From Aestuariibacter sp. A3R04 (lineage in GTDB: Bacteria > Pseudomonadota > Gammaproteobacteria > Enterobacterales > Alteromonadaceae), in NCBI RefSeq assembly GCF_018860805.1, contig NZ_JAHKQR010000003.1:806001-870000 (forward strand): DNA of 64,000 nucleotides, written 5' to 3'. A model generated the notes under the pieces. The model searched no databases. It was not told the DNA's origin and saw nothing but the letters and a program-made list of their open reading frames with translations. The position numbers were made by a program, and so were the translations under genes. This document shows positions 40,599 through 49,456 of the stretch, piece after piece. Within the stretch, counting starts at the first letter, position 1; each line of letters opens with the position of its first letter.

Positions 40599-41873
40599 AT
40601 GAGTGATAAACAGAGCGGCGACGGAGATAACAAACTTCTCTACTGTTCCTTCTGCGGCAAAAGCCAGCACGAAGTCAGGAAGTTGATAGCGGGTCCGTCC
40701 GTTTTTATTTGCGATGAGTGTGTTGAGTTGTGTAACGACATTATTCGCGAAGAAATCAAAGAAATTGCACCAAAGCAAAAACAGGATGCGCTTCCGAAAC
40801 CACAGGAAATTCACGCCCATTTGGACGACTATGTTATTGGGCAGGAACACGCGAAGAAAGTATTGTCTGTGGCGGTGTACAACCACTACAAGCGCCTTCG
40901 TAATGGTGACGTCCACGAAGGTGTTGAGTTGGGCAAAAGTAACATTTTGCTCATTGGGCCAACGGGAAGCGGTAAGACCTTGTTGGCGGAAACCCTTGCC
41001 AGGTTACTGGATGTACCCTTTACCATGGCTGATGCTACCACGCTGACGGAAGCAGGCTATGTGGGTGAAGACGTCGAGAATATTATTCAGAAGTTATTGC
41101 AGAAGTGTGATTACGACGTTGAAAAAGCCCAGCGCGGTATCGTCTATATCGACGAAATTGACAAAATTTCTAGAAAGTCAGACAACCCGTCTATCACCCG
41201 AGATGTCTCCGGAGAAGGGGTACAGCAGGCGCTGTTGAAGCTCATCGAAGGTACTGTGGCATCGGTGCCGCCACAGGGAGGACGGAAGCACCCTCAGCAG
41301 GAATTTCTGCAGGTTGATACGTCTAAAATTTTGTTTATCTGCGGCGGTGCGTTTGCCGGCCTTGATAAAGTTATCGAGCAGCGGGCAAACAAAGACACGG
41401 GAATCGGTTTTGGCGCGTCGGTGAAATCCAAGGACAACAAACCGCAACTTAGCGATCTGTTTAAGCAGGTAGAGCCAGAAGACTTGGTGAAGTACGGCCT
41501 TATTCCTGAATTTATTGGTCGTTTACCGGTAGTCACTAGTTTGGAAGAGCTCAGTGAAGCGGCGTTAATTCAAATTCTTCGAGAGCCGAAAAACGCAATT
41601 ACTAAACAGTATGGAGCGCTGTTTGCCATGGAAGACACCGAGCTAGAATTCCGCGAAGACGCCTTACATGCTATTGCACGTAAGGCTATGCAACGGAAAA
41701 CCGGTGCGCGTGGTTTGCGTTCAATCGTAGAAGCTGTGTTGCTTGATACTATGTACGATCTCCCATCGATGGATAACGTGAGTAAAGTGGTTATTGATGA
41801 GTCTGTGATAAAAGGCGAATCAAAACCAATCTTGATGTACAAGAGCGAGGAGAAAAAAGCGGCATCTGAATGA
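40599..41873 (+). CDS. clpX: ATP-dependent Clp protease ATP-binding subunit ClpX
   Basis: A 424-residue AAA+ unfoldase that feeds substrates to ClpP. The N-terminal zinc domain has Cys16, Cys19, Cys38 and Cys41. Walker A is GPTGSGKT near residue 121, Walker B is [10 protein letters not shown], the pore loop is in the GYVGEDVEN region, the ClpP-docking IGF loop is present as GIGFGA, and sensor II is GARGLR. Same strand as clpP; a terminator follows at once. Confidence 0.97.
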   Translation: MSDKQSGDGDNKLLYCSFCGKSQHEVRKLIAGPSVFICDECVELCNDIIREEIKEIAPKQKQDALPKPQEIHAHLDDYVIGQEHAKKVLSVAVYNHYKRLRNGDVHEGVELGKSNILLIGPTGSGKTLLAETLARLLDVPFTMADATTLTEAGYVGEDVENIIQKLLQKCDYDVEKAQRGIVYIDEIDKISRKSDNPSITRDVSGEGVQQALLKLIEGTVASVPPQGGRKHPQQEFLQVDTSKILFICGGAFAGLDKVIEQRANKDTGIGFGASVKSKDNKPQLSDLFKQVEPEDLVKYGLIPEFIGRLPVVTSLEELSEAALIQILREPKNAITKQYGALFAMEDTELEFREDALHAIARKAMQRKTGARGLRSIVEAVLLDTMYDLPSMDNVSKVVIDESVIKGESKPILMYKSEEKKAASE

Positions 41874-41893
41874 GTGTCGTTTTAAATGAATTT

Positions 41894-41920
41894 GAAAAAG
41901 GCCCTTACGGGCCTTTTTTT
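41894..41920 (+). terminator. Terminator of clpX
   Basis: AAGGCCC and GGGCCTT form a stem with loop TTAC (41899-41915 core), preceded by A residues and followed by T residues. Confidence 0.85.
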
Positions 41921-42069
41921 ATACAGATTTGGTGGTACGGAGGTTGGGCTTATTGTCCTGATAAGGCAAAGTGTTTCTCCACTGGGTCAATTCTATCAGC
42001 AAGGTCATCAGAAAAAGGTTGCACCGAGTTGTAAAATCGATAAAGGTTGACGTAAAAGCAGGTTTTCAA

Positions 42070-42096
42070 TTGAACTTTACCTGCGCATCCCCATAT
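42070..42096 (+). promoter_or_regulatory. Sigma-32 heat-shock promoter of lon
   Basis: TTGAAC at 42070-42075, a 13-bp spacer and CCCCATAT at 42089-42096 match the sigma-32 consensus (CTTGAAA, 13-14 bp, CCCCATNT). The lon ATG follows 33 bases later. lon is a known sigma-32 gene in E. coli. Confidence 0.75.
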
Positions 42097-42129
42097 CAAT
42101 CCACAATATGAACAAGACTGAGAACACGT

Positions 42130-44481
42130 ATGACAGTTGAGCGTGAAGATCGCATTGAGATCCCCGTACTTGCGTTACGGGATGTAGTAGTTTACCCCCA
42201 CATGGTAATACCGCTTTTTGTCGGTAGGGAAAAATCCATTCGTTGCCTTGAAGCAGCCATGGAGAACGATAAACAGATTTTTTTAGTTGCCCAGAAAGAT
42301 GCCAGTATAGATGAACCCGATGCTGATGATATTTTTCAGGTTGGTACACTTGCGACTATTTTACAGTTGCTAAAGTTGCCCGACGGCACAGTTAAGGTAC
42401 TGGTAGAGGGCAACGTTCGCGGTGAAATTCACCAGTATGAACAAGCTGAGCCTTTTTTCGTGGCACAAGTTAGTTCGGTTACTGACGAAACGTTACCGGA
42501 AAGTGAGCAGGAAGTACTTATTCGCTCTGCGGTTTCGCAATTTGAAGGGTATGTAAAACTCAACAAAAAGATACCACCGGAAGTCCTCACATCACTAAAT
42601 GGTATAGACGACGCAGCTCGCTTGGCCGATACCATGGCGGCCCATATGCCGCTTAAGCTGGCGGAAAAGCAAAAAGTACTCGAAATGAAAAAGGTGAATG
42701 AGCGCCTTGAGTACCTGATGGCACTTATGGAAGGAGAAATTGACTTACTTCAGGTCGAGAAGAAAATTCGCACCCGCGTGAAGAAGCAAATGGAGAAAAG
42801 TCAGCGCGAGTACTACCTGAATGAGCAAATGAAAGCCATTCAGAAAGAACTCGGTGAACTGGATGATGCTCCGGATGAGTTTGAAGCGCTGAGTAAGAAA
42901 ATTGAAGAAGCGAAAATGCCTAAGGACGCTGAAGAGAAAGCCAAGGGTGAGCTTCAAAAGCTAAAAATGATGTCTCCCATGTCAGCAGAAGCTACAGTGG
43001 TCAGAAGTTATATCGAATGGTTGACGAATGTTCCTTGGCATAAACGCAGCGCGGTGAAAAAAGATTTATCCCTTGCAGAGAAGGTGCTGGATTCAGACCA
43101 TTATGGTTTGGAGAAAGTCAAAGAACGGATTGTGGAATACCTCGCCGTTCAAAAGCGGGTGAAAAAACTCAAAGGACCCATTTTGTGTTTGGTTGGACCA
43201 CCGGGAGTGGGTAAAACCTCTTTGGGGCAATCAATTGCCAAAGCCACAGGCCGAAAATATGTGCGAATGGCACTAGGGGGCGTGCGAGACGAAGCGGAAA
43301 TTCGCGGGCACCGACGTACATATATTGGCTCACTACCGGGTAAACTTATTCAGAAAATGGCCAAAGTAGGCGTGAAGAACCCATTGTTTTTGTTAGATGA
43401 AATCGACAAGATGTCATCTGACATGCGAGGAGATCCGTCGTCTGCGTTGTTGGAAGTATTAGATCCGGAGCAAAATAGCAGCTTCAGTGACCATTATCTG
43501 GAAGTGGATTACGATCTCTCTGACGTTATGTTTGTCGCAACGTCCAATAGTATGAACATTCCGGGCCCTTTGTTGGACAGAATGGAAGTCATTCGTCTAT
43601 CGGGATACACAGAAGACGAAAAACTCAATATTGCTACGCGGCACCTCATCTCCAAGCAGATGGAGCGAAACGGTTTAAAAGACAAAGAGTTGGATATCAG
43701 AGAGTCTGCCATTATCGGCATGATTCGCTATTACACCCGTGAAGCAGGAGTGCGTAGTCTCGAAAGAGAAATTTCTAAGGTGTGTCGCAAAGCAGTGAAA
43801 GATATTCTTCTTAGCAAGAGCAAAGAGAAGGTCATTGTTACTCAGGATAACCTCAAAGATTACTTGGGTGTACAGCGCTTTGACTATGGTAAAGCTGATA
43901 AGGACAATCAGATTGGCCAGGTTACCGGACTTGCTTGGACTCAAGTGGGCGGCGATCTCCTTACCATCGAGACCACGGCTGTACCCGGCAAGGGCAAAAT
44001 GACCTCTACCGGTTCATTGGGCGATGTGATGCAAGAGTCTATTCAGGCTGCGATGACAGTAGTGCGAAGCCGAGCAGAAAAATTGCGCATCAACAGCGAT
44101 TTTTATGAAAAGCGGGATATACATGTTCACGTACCCGAGGGAGCAACACCCAAAGATGGCCCCAGTGCGGGTATCGCCATGTGCACTGCGTTGGTGTCAA
44201 CGCTGACCGGGAACCCGGTGAAGTGTGAAGTTGCTATGACGGGTGAAATCACGCTGCGAGGTGAAGTTCTGGCCATTGGCGGACTGAAAGAGAAGTTACT
44301 CGCCGCGCACCGCGGGGGAATTAAAACCGTAGTCATTCCAAAAGACAACGAACGCGATTTAGAAGAGATTCCAGACAACGTGAAAGCCGATTTGGATATT
44401 CATCCGGTGAAGTGGATTGATGACGTATTGGATATTGCACTTCAGGAGCCGGTAGAGTCTTTTGAAGTCGTCGCTAATTAG
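42130..44481 (+). CDS. lon: ATP-dependent protease Lon
   Basis: A 783-residue AAA+ serine protease for damaged and regulatory proteins. The N-terminal LON domain begins [25 protein letters not shown] in pieces; Walker A is GPPGVGKTS near residue 357; Walker B is [10 protein letters not shown]; the Ser-Lys dyad is Ser679 in GPSAGIAM and Lys722 in [13 protein letters not shown], the E. coli positions. Length is one residue less than E. coli Lon. Transcribed from a likely heat-shock promoter just upstream. Confidence 0.98.
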   Translation: MTVEREDRIEIPVLALRDVVVYPHMVIPLFVGREKSIRCLEAAMENDKQIFLVAQKDASIDEPDADDIFQVGTLATILQLLKLPDGTVKVLVEGNVRGEIHQYEQAEPFFVAQVSSVTDETLPESEQEVLIRSAVSQFEGYVKLNKKIPPEVLTSLNGIDDAARLADTMAAHMPLKLAEKQKVLEMKKVNERLEYLMALMEGEIDLLQVEKKIRTRVKKQMEKSQREYYLNEQMKAIQKELGELDDAPDEFEALSKKIEEAKMPKDAEEKAKGELQKLKMMSPMSAEATVVRSYIEWLTNVPWHKRSAVKKDLSLAEKVLDSDHYGLEKVKERIVEYLAVQKRVKKLKGPILCLVGPPGVGKTSLGQSIAKATGRKYVRMALGGVRDEAEIRGHRRTYIGSLPGKLIQKMAKVGVKNPLFLLDEIDKMSSDMRGDPSSALLEVLDPEQNSSFSDHYLEVDYDLSDVMFVATSNSMNIPGPLLDRMEVIRLSGYTEDEKLNIATRHLISKQMERNGLKDKELDIRESAIIGMIRYYTREAGVRSLEREISKVCRKAVKDILLSKSKEKVIVTQDNLKDYLGVQRFDYGKADKDNQIGQVTGLAWTQVGGDLLTIETTAVPGKGKMTSTGSLGDVMQESIQAAMTVVRSRAEKLRINSDFYEKRDIHVHVPEGATPKDGPSAGIAMCTALVSTLTGNPVKCEVAMTGEITLRGEVLAIGGLKEKLLAAHRGGIKTVVIPKDNERDLEEIPDNVKADLDIHPVKWIDDVLDIALQEPVESFEVVAN

Positions 44482-44703
44482 TGACGGATGGGAGAGGCTG
44501 GATCTCAGTAAATTCGGGGGATACAGCCTTTTTTGTTGCTTTCGGTCAAAAAGTAGTCGCAGAAAGCCTGATTTCATCAATTTTTTTTAAAATAGGGCTT
44601 TCAAGTATCAGAAGTTGTGTTACCTTTACATACGTACTCGCTTGAAGCCTTGTGTCTAAAGGGATTGCAGCGAATCATTAAACGTTAAATAATTGTGACA
44701 GAT

Positions 44704-44724
44704 GCTTGATTGTGATAATCAAGC
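44704..44724. promoter_or_regulatory. Inverted repeat in the hupB promoter
   Basis: GCTTGATT (44704-44711) and AATCAAGC (44717-44724) are perfect 8-bp arms around GTGAT. It covers the -35 box of the hupB promoter. The 7-base gap between TTGAT and ATCAA rules out a standard FNR site (4 bases). Confidence 0.5.
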
Positions 44725-44734
44725 TTGTTATAAC
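44706..44734 (+). promoter_or_regulatory. Candidate promoter of hupB
   Basis: TTGATT at 44706-44711, a 17-bp spacer and TATAAC at 44729-44734, about 60 bases before the GTG start. Confidence 0.55.
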
Positions 44735-44797
44735 GTTCTGAAGACAACGTTTTGTTTTTGGACAAGAGTATAATAACAATCGAAGGGGATTATAATT

Positions 44798-45070
44798 GTG
44801 AACAAGTCTCAACTCATCGACCAAATCGCTGCTGGAGCAGATATTTCTAAAGCTGCTGCAGGCCGCGCACTCGATGCATTTACAGGTGCAGTGACTGAAG
44901 CACTGAAAGAGGGTGATCAGGTTGCGCTGGTAGGTTTTGGTACATTTGCGGTACGTGAGCGCTCTGCGCGCAGTGGCCGTAATCCTCAGACTGGTGACAC
45001 GATCCAAATCGCAGCTGCTAAAGTACCATCTTTTAAAGCTGGTAAAGCATTGAAAGACGCGTGTAACTAA
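44798..45070 (+). CDS. hupB: DNA-binding protein HU-beta
   Basis: A 90-residue histone-like protein that bends and compacts DNA as a dimer. It starts [27 protein letters not shown] and has the DNA-binding arm with [24 protein letters not shown], the HU signature. The start is GTG with AAGGGG upstream. Placement between lon and ppiD is conserved in gammaproteobacteria. Confidence 0.97.
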   Translation: MNKSQLIDQIAAGADISKAAAGRALDAFTGAVTEALKEGDQVALVGFGTFAVRERSARSGRNPQTGDTIQIAAAKVPSFKAGKALKDACN

Positions 45071-45084
45071 GCGCTATAAATTCG

Positions 45085-45117
45085 AAAAAAAGGCGATGGG
45101 CTTCCATCGCCTTTTTT
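45085..45117 (+). terminator. Terminator of hupB
   Basis: AGGCGATGG (45091-45099) pairs with CCATCGCCT (45104-45112), loop GCTT, with an A run before and TTTTTT after. Confidence 0.88.
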
Positions 45118-45296
45118 ATTTCTGCTCATTTTACCTGTCCGCTACCAAACATTGCATGCCATGGGTTTGTTTACCGGAAAAACACCATTCAAACTGTCGC
45201 GTTTAGGTAGCGGAGCCGATATAATCTTGCCTTATTTTCTCGTGTCCGGTTAACGCTTCACGGGGAAGCAGTAAGCAATGGAGTTGAAATTAAGTC

Positions 45297-47189
45297 ATGT
45301 TAGAAAGAATCAGAGAAGGTTCTCAGGGCCCTTGGGCAATGATAATCATTGGGCTTGTGGTACTGAGCTTCGTTTTTGCCGGCGTCGGCAGCTACCTCAA
45401 TAGTTCAGGCCAAACCGTTGCGGCTACCGTGAATGGTGAAGAAATTAGTTTAAATGAACTTGAGCGAGCTTATCAGGCACAGCGCGGCAGAATGGAAGCG
45501 CAATACGGCGAGAGCATTTCGGCTATGTTTTCCGACGAAGCCTATCTAAAACAATTTCGTCAGGGTGTACTAGACAACCTAATCAACGAAGCATTGGTTG
45601 AACAAAAAGCGCGGGAACTGGGTTTGCGGATAAGTGACAATCAGATTCGCGAAACCATTTTAAATATGCAGGAGTTTCAACTCAGCGGCCAATTTAACAA
45701 CGAACGCTACTTGTCAATTTTACGGCAAAACGGTTTTCAGCCAAGTGATTTTCGAGAATATTTGCGAGTACAGTTAACCCGTGAGCAACTTGCCAGATCT
45801 CTCGGAGTATCTGATTTTGCATTGCCCGGAGAGGCTAAAGCGGTGTTTGCACTTCAGGCTCAAACCCGAAATGCTCGGTATGCCGTGGTAAAGTCAGCGC
45901 AGTTTGCGGATGATATAGTGGTAAGTGATACAGATATCCAAGGTTATTATGACGCGAATATTTCTGATTTCGATACTGAAGAAAAAGTGGCGGTTTCCTA
46001 TGTAACTCTGACTGTAGACGATTTAACAGCAGACGTTACGGTAACACCTGAAGATATTGCGCAGTGGTACGAAGAGAATAAAGATCAATTTATTACTGAA
46101 GAGCAGCGCCGGGTATCCCATATACTTATTGAAAGTGGTGAAGACGATGCTGCAGCAAAGAGTAAAGCTGAAGCGCTGTTGTCAGAGCTTCGCAGCGGCG
46201 CTGATTTTGCTGAATTGGCAGAAGAAAATTCAGATGACACGTTCTCTGCAGAAAACGGGGGTGATCTTGATTATATTGCGCCGGGTATGATGGATGATGC
46301 GTTCGAACGCGCAGCATTTGCGCTTTCTTCAGTGGGTGAATTATCTGAGGTAATTCAGTCTGAATATGGGTACCACATTATTAAATTGACTGACTTACAA
46401 CCTGAAAAGGTGCAGAGTTTGGCTGAAGTCACAGACGAAATTAGCGAAAACCTCGTTGCTGATAAAGCGACAGAGCGTTTTTACGAGATTCAGTCCCGCA
46501 TGGCGGAAGTTGCTTTTGAAGTGCCAGATACCTTGGATGAGGTTGCTGCTATTGCTGAACAGCCTGTCGAAACCACGGCGTTGTTTTCCAGAGGTAATGT
46601 ACCTTCCGAGATCGATTTCCCCCAGGTGGTAAGTAGTGTTTTTTCTGTTGAGCTTATTGAAGAAGGTGTCAATAGCGATCTTATCGAACTAGACGGCGAG
46701 ACAGTGATCGTAGTGCGCGTGAGTGAACACGAGCCTCAACGCACTAAAGCGCTAGATGAAGTAAAAGATGACATTGCGGTTTCTCTACGCGCAGAAAAAG
46801 CCCAGCAAGCAGCCCAGAGCTGGGCAGAAGAACAGCTTGCTTTACTGAATCAAGGTGAGAGTATCGACGATCAATTGGCGTCTCGTGACGTCAGTTGGGA
46901 GACAGCAGAAAATGTGAACCGCGCAGATGCACAATTACCAAGAGGAATTGTAGATACGCTGTTTACTCTAGCTCCATCGGGAGACAGGTCAAAACACGTA
47001 GTGACGCTGTTAAATGGTGATGTTGCCCTGGTTGAATTGACCGGCGTAAATGCAGCTGAGGAAGCGAATGAAACGGCCATCGATGCGATCGCCGAACGCT
47101 TAGCCGCCATGAACAGTCAAATGTCTTATCAAGCCTATGTCGAAGGGCTTCGGGAAGGCGCTGATATCGAGATTAAAACTGTCCGTTAA
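45297..47189 (+). CDS. ppiD: Periplasmic chaperone PpiD
   Basis: A 630-residue membrane-anchored chaperone of the SurA/parvulin family, acting on proteins leaving the Sec translocon. The N-terminus MLERIREGSQGPWAMIIIGLVVLSFVFAGV includes the anchor (about 13-35). A SurA-type chaperone domain follows, then a parvulin (PpiC) domain near 265-355 with RRVSHILIES, GADFAELAEENSDD and GGDLDYIAPGMM. The C-terminal part is helical. YfgM, its E. coli partner, is encoded at 2.8 kb. The ribosome site is weak. Confidence 0.96.
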   Translation: MLERIREGSQGPWAMIIIGLVVLSFVFAGVGSYLNSSGQTVAATVNGEEISLNELERAYQAQRGRMEAQYGESISAMFSDEAYLKQFRQGVLDNLINEALVEQKARELGLRISDNQIRETILNMQEFQLSGQFNNERYLSILRQNGFQPSDFREYLRVQLTREQLARSLGVSDFALPGEAKAVFALQAQTRNARYAVVKSAQFADDIVVSDTDIQGYYDANISDFDTEEKVAVSYVTLTVDDLTADVTVTPEDIAQWYEENKDQFITEEQRRVSHILIESGEDDAAAKSKAEALLSELRSGADFAELAEENSDDTFSAENGGDLDYIAPGMMDDAFERAAFALSSVGELSEVIQSEYGYHIIKLTDLQPEKVQSLAEVTDEISENLVADKATERFYEIQSRMAEVAFEVPDTLDEVAAIAEQPVETTALFSRGNVPSEIDFPQVVSSVFSVELIEEGVNSDLIELDGETVIVVRVSEHEPQRTKALDEVKDDIAVSLRAEKAQQAAQSWAEEQLALLNQGESIDDQLASRDVSWETAENVNRADAQLPRGIVDTLFTLAPSGDRSKHVVTLLNGDVALVELTGVNAAEEANETAIDAIAERLAAMNSQMSYQAYVEGLREGADIEIKTVR

Positions 47190-47210
47190 ACGTGCTGCTT
47201 TGTCTTTATA

Positions 47211-47242
47211 AAAACCGGAGTCCGATGACTCCGGTTTTTTTT
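47211..47242 (+). terminator. Terminator of ppiD
   Basis: AAAACCGGAGTC (47211-47222) pairs with GACTCCGGTTTT across CGAT, ending in eight T. Confidence 0.9.
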
Positions 47243-47364
47243 AATGTGTTATATCTGGGAAGTGCTAATGTCGGTTATCGCCGATAGTATATTGCTGGTA
47301 ATGCTTTCCCCTCACCTATACTCACCGTTTTACCAAGGCCGGTTAAAAATGGCGTTAATCGCCA

Positions 47365-47538
47365 CTACAGCGATTGCAATAACATCATGGTGAAATAAAA
47401 CAGGGCGAGGGCTGTTGAGAGTACCAGTATATATATGAAGCCTTGTTTTCCCTCTGCGGCAGTCCAGTTGTTCATCTTCAGGTATCCAAACCAGAGTAAA
47501 CAGAGGACGAGAGGGATAAGAACAATAAATTTGATCAC
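47365..47538 (-). CDS. Small two-helix membrane protein (57 residues)
   Basis: A short frame that is easily missed because a longer spurious frame covers it. From a GTG at 47538 (AAGGA about nine bases upstream) it encodes MIKFIVLIPLVLCLLWFGYL, a short polar loop KMNNWTAAEGKQG, and a second hydrophobic helix FIYILVLSTALALFYFTMMLL ending QSL, stop at 47365-47367. Two membrane helices with a basic, Asn/Gly-rich loop make it a credible gene. I cannot name the function. It converges with ppiD beyond the ppiD terminator. Confidence 0.7.
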   Translation of the reverse strand: MIKFIVLIPLVLCLLWFGYLKMNNWTAAEGKQGFIYILVLSTALALFYFTMMLLQSL

Positions 47539-47706
47539 GATAAATTTTCCTTAACTGTCGCAAATATGATGCGAAAATTTCACGATGACGTCTACTTAAA
47601 CCCGTTAGTTAATTGTATCAATATGAATAATAAGTATTTTTTGTTTATGGTTTGAGTATTGCTTATCCGATGTTACCCAAAAGTAGAGCAAGTGTGGTAA
47701 TTACTG

Positions 47707-48036
47707 GTGAAACGAACAATAAAAAGCCTGAGTATAGTGGTTTGCCTCGGATTTCCCATCGGCCTCACCGTTGCCGCAGATCGCGGGCACGGTATTAACG
47801 TTGAACGCAATGACGGACCGGATACGTCGTCTCGCAGTGCTCAGACAGAGTTCAATGGGTTGCCGGTTAAGTGGCTACGGACTGTGAAACCCGGTACCCT
47901 TCCAGACTATGCGATTTTCAGGCAGGAAGACGTGTTTCATGGCGACGGCGATACCGGAATAATTTCTATGGATATCGACGGCAAGATTATTCGCGTTTTA
48001 TCTACTAGCAGAGAGATCGCTGACGTTAGCGGGTAA
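47707..48036 (+). CDS. Small secreted protein of unknown function
   Basis: A 109-residue protein starting at a GTG. Residues 1-24 are a signal peptide (MKRTIKSLSIVVCLGFPIGLTVAADR region, cut near VAA). The mature part is polar with GLPVKWLRTVKPGTLPDYAIFRQEDVF and ends IIRVLSTSREIADVSG in pieces. I do not recognise the family. No clear ribosome site precedes the GTG, so the start is uncertain. It stands alone upstream of dapE. Confidence 0.6.
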   Translation: MKRTIKSLSIVVCLGFPIGLTVAADRGHGINVERNDGPDTSSRSAQTEFNGLPVKWLRTVKPGTLPDYAIFRQEDVFHGDGDTGIISMDIDGKIIRVLSTSREIADVSG

Positions 48037-48154
48037 CCAAAGCAGAAGTTGTGTCTCTGTGTCATCGTTGTGCAGCAATTCTGTTATCGTTTTGTCATTG
48101 TGGCACGATTAAATAGCCGCAGGTTAAAGCAGATGTGGATCCTTTGGTGGACCG

Positions 48155-49330
48155 ATGACAATACGCCCCTTTATTTTGCCTTCCAACACCAGTCTGACGT
48201 ATTGCCTTACTCATGCTAAGGCCCTTATAAACAAACATACCGTGACGCCAAACGATAACGGGTGTCAATATTACCTGGCGACATATTTGCAAGCGCTGGG
48301 ATTCACTTGCGAGCATGTTGTGATTCACGGAGTGTCGAATCTAATCGCTCGGTGGGGGCAGGGAGCAAGACATGTTGCATTTTGTGGACACACCGATGTG
48401 GTATCACCGGGACCCTTGTCACACTGGCGTTATCCGCCGTTTGAGGCCCATATAGAAAATAGCCAGTTATACGGTAGGGGGGCCGCGGATATGAAAACCG
48501 GGCTTGCGGCCATGCTCGGGGCATGTCAGCGCGTGCTGCCCGGGCTAAACCAGGATGATTTCACGTTTTGGTGGCTTATCACCAGTGACGAAGAAGGTGA
48601 CGCTCAATGGGGGTCAAAATGGATAAAGCAGGTGTTGGACGAGCGCGGCGTTCATCTTGATATGTGTTTAATAGGTGAACCGACTGCTTCATCTGCTACT
48701 GGTGACACCATCAAGATAGGTCGCCGGGGCGCGTTGTCAGGTACTATTGACGTAGCGGGTAAGCAAGGGCATGTCGCGTACCCTCATAGTTGCGACAATG
48801 CAATTCATCGTGCGAGCCGTATTGTGCAAGGGTTGCTGGACTTGGGGTGGGATGGCGGTGACCTTGACTTCCCGGGTACGTCGTTGCAGATTACCCATAT
48901 AGACTCGGGGACATTTACCGACAATATTGCTCCCGGAAAATGTCAAATTGAATTCAATGTGCGTTTTGATGCTACTTATACACTCACAACACTAAAAGCT
49001 GCGGTTTTAGAACGAGTGTTGAGCGCAGACAACGATGCGACTATTCGTTGGTCACGACCCTGCGAGGCTTATCAAAGTCACGCTAGGGAAGGTGATTGCT
49101 TGATTGCGATGGCAGAAGCCGCTATTTATCGCGCTACTGGTCGGTACCCGTTGTTGAGTACATCGGGCGGAACTTCTGACGGGCGTTTTTTTGCTACCGA
49201 GGAAACGCAAGTCGTAGAGCTTGGTGTTCCAAACACCACCATTCACCAAATCAACGAATCCATTCATCTTTCCGATTTGCTTACGTTAGAAGATATTTAT
49301 GCCGATATGCTTGTCCAGCTTGCTCGTTAG
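48155..49330 (+). CDS. dapE: Succinyl-diaminopimelate desuccinylase
   Basis: A 391-residue zinc aminopeptidase-fold enzyme of lysine and diaminopimelate synthesis, removing succinate from N-succinyl-LL-DAP. Metal and catalytic motifs are FCGHTDVVSPG, YGRGAADMKTGLAAML, TSDEEGDAQWG and the late TSGGTSDGRFF. It is about 15 residues longer than E. coli DapE, mostly at the N-terminus (MTIRPFILPSNTSL), so a later start is possible although no better candidate has a ribosome site. Confidence 0.93.
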   Translation: MTIRPFILPSNTSLTYCLTHAKALINKHTVTPNDNGCQYYLATYLQALGFTCEHVVIHGVSNLIARWGQGARHVAFCGHTDVVSPGPLSHWRYPPFEAHIENSQLYGRGAADMKTGLAAMLGACQRVLPGLNQDDFTFWWLITSDEEGDAQWGSKWIKQVLDERGVHLDMCLIGEPTASSATGDTIKIGRRGALSGTIDVAGKQGHVAYPHSCDNAIHRASRIVQGLLDLGWDGGDLDFPGTSLQITHIDSGTFTDNIAPGKCQIEFNVRFDATYTLTTLKAAVLERVLSADNDATIRWSRPCEAYQSHAREGDCLIAMAEAAIYRATGRYPLLSTSGGTSDGRFFATEETQVVELGVPNTTIHQINESIHLSDLLTLEDIYADMLVQLAR

Positions 49331-49371
49331 TGAGTTGAGGCACTAAAATACAAGGCCGATATGACGCTATG

Positions 49372-49450
49372 GCGCTGGACATCGCCTTACGAGTAACCGC
49401 AAGGCGATATTGCGCTGGACATCGCCTTACGAGTAACCGCAAGGCGATAT
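49372..49450. repeat. Tandem 40-bp repeat, two copies, each with an inverted repeat
   Basis: Two identical 39-base copies (49372-49410 and 49412-49450) differ by one base at the junction, giving a period of 40. Each contains ATCGCCTT and AAGGCGAT as perfect 8-bp arms around a 12-base loop. It lies between the converging dapE and acyltransferase genes and could fold as two successive hairpins. No copy elsewhere in the window was noticed. Confidence 0.9.
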
Positions 49451-49456
49451 TGCGAT

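Larger units (their letters stand above)
44482..44797. other. Regulatory spacer between lon and hupB
   Basis: This 316-base gap holds a weak lon terminator (AGGCTG at 44495-44500 with CAGCCT at 44524-44529 followed by T residues, long loop), the hupB promoter and palindrome at 44704-44734, and a second TATAAT at 44769-44774 that lacks a good -35. I see no gene in it. Confidence 0.6.

Noticed and set aside
44704..44724. FNR or CRP site in the hupB promoter
   Set aside because: The arms TTGAT/ATCAA are seven bases apart, not four, and the TGTGA half has no matching TCACA half.
47330..47563. 77-codon minus-strand frame after ppiD
   Set aside because: A shadow frame over the better-supported 57-residue membrane protein (47365-47538), which has a ribosome site and two membrane helices.
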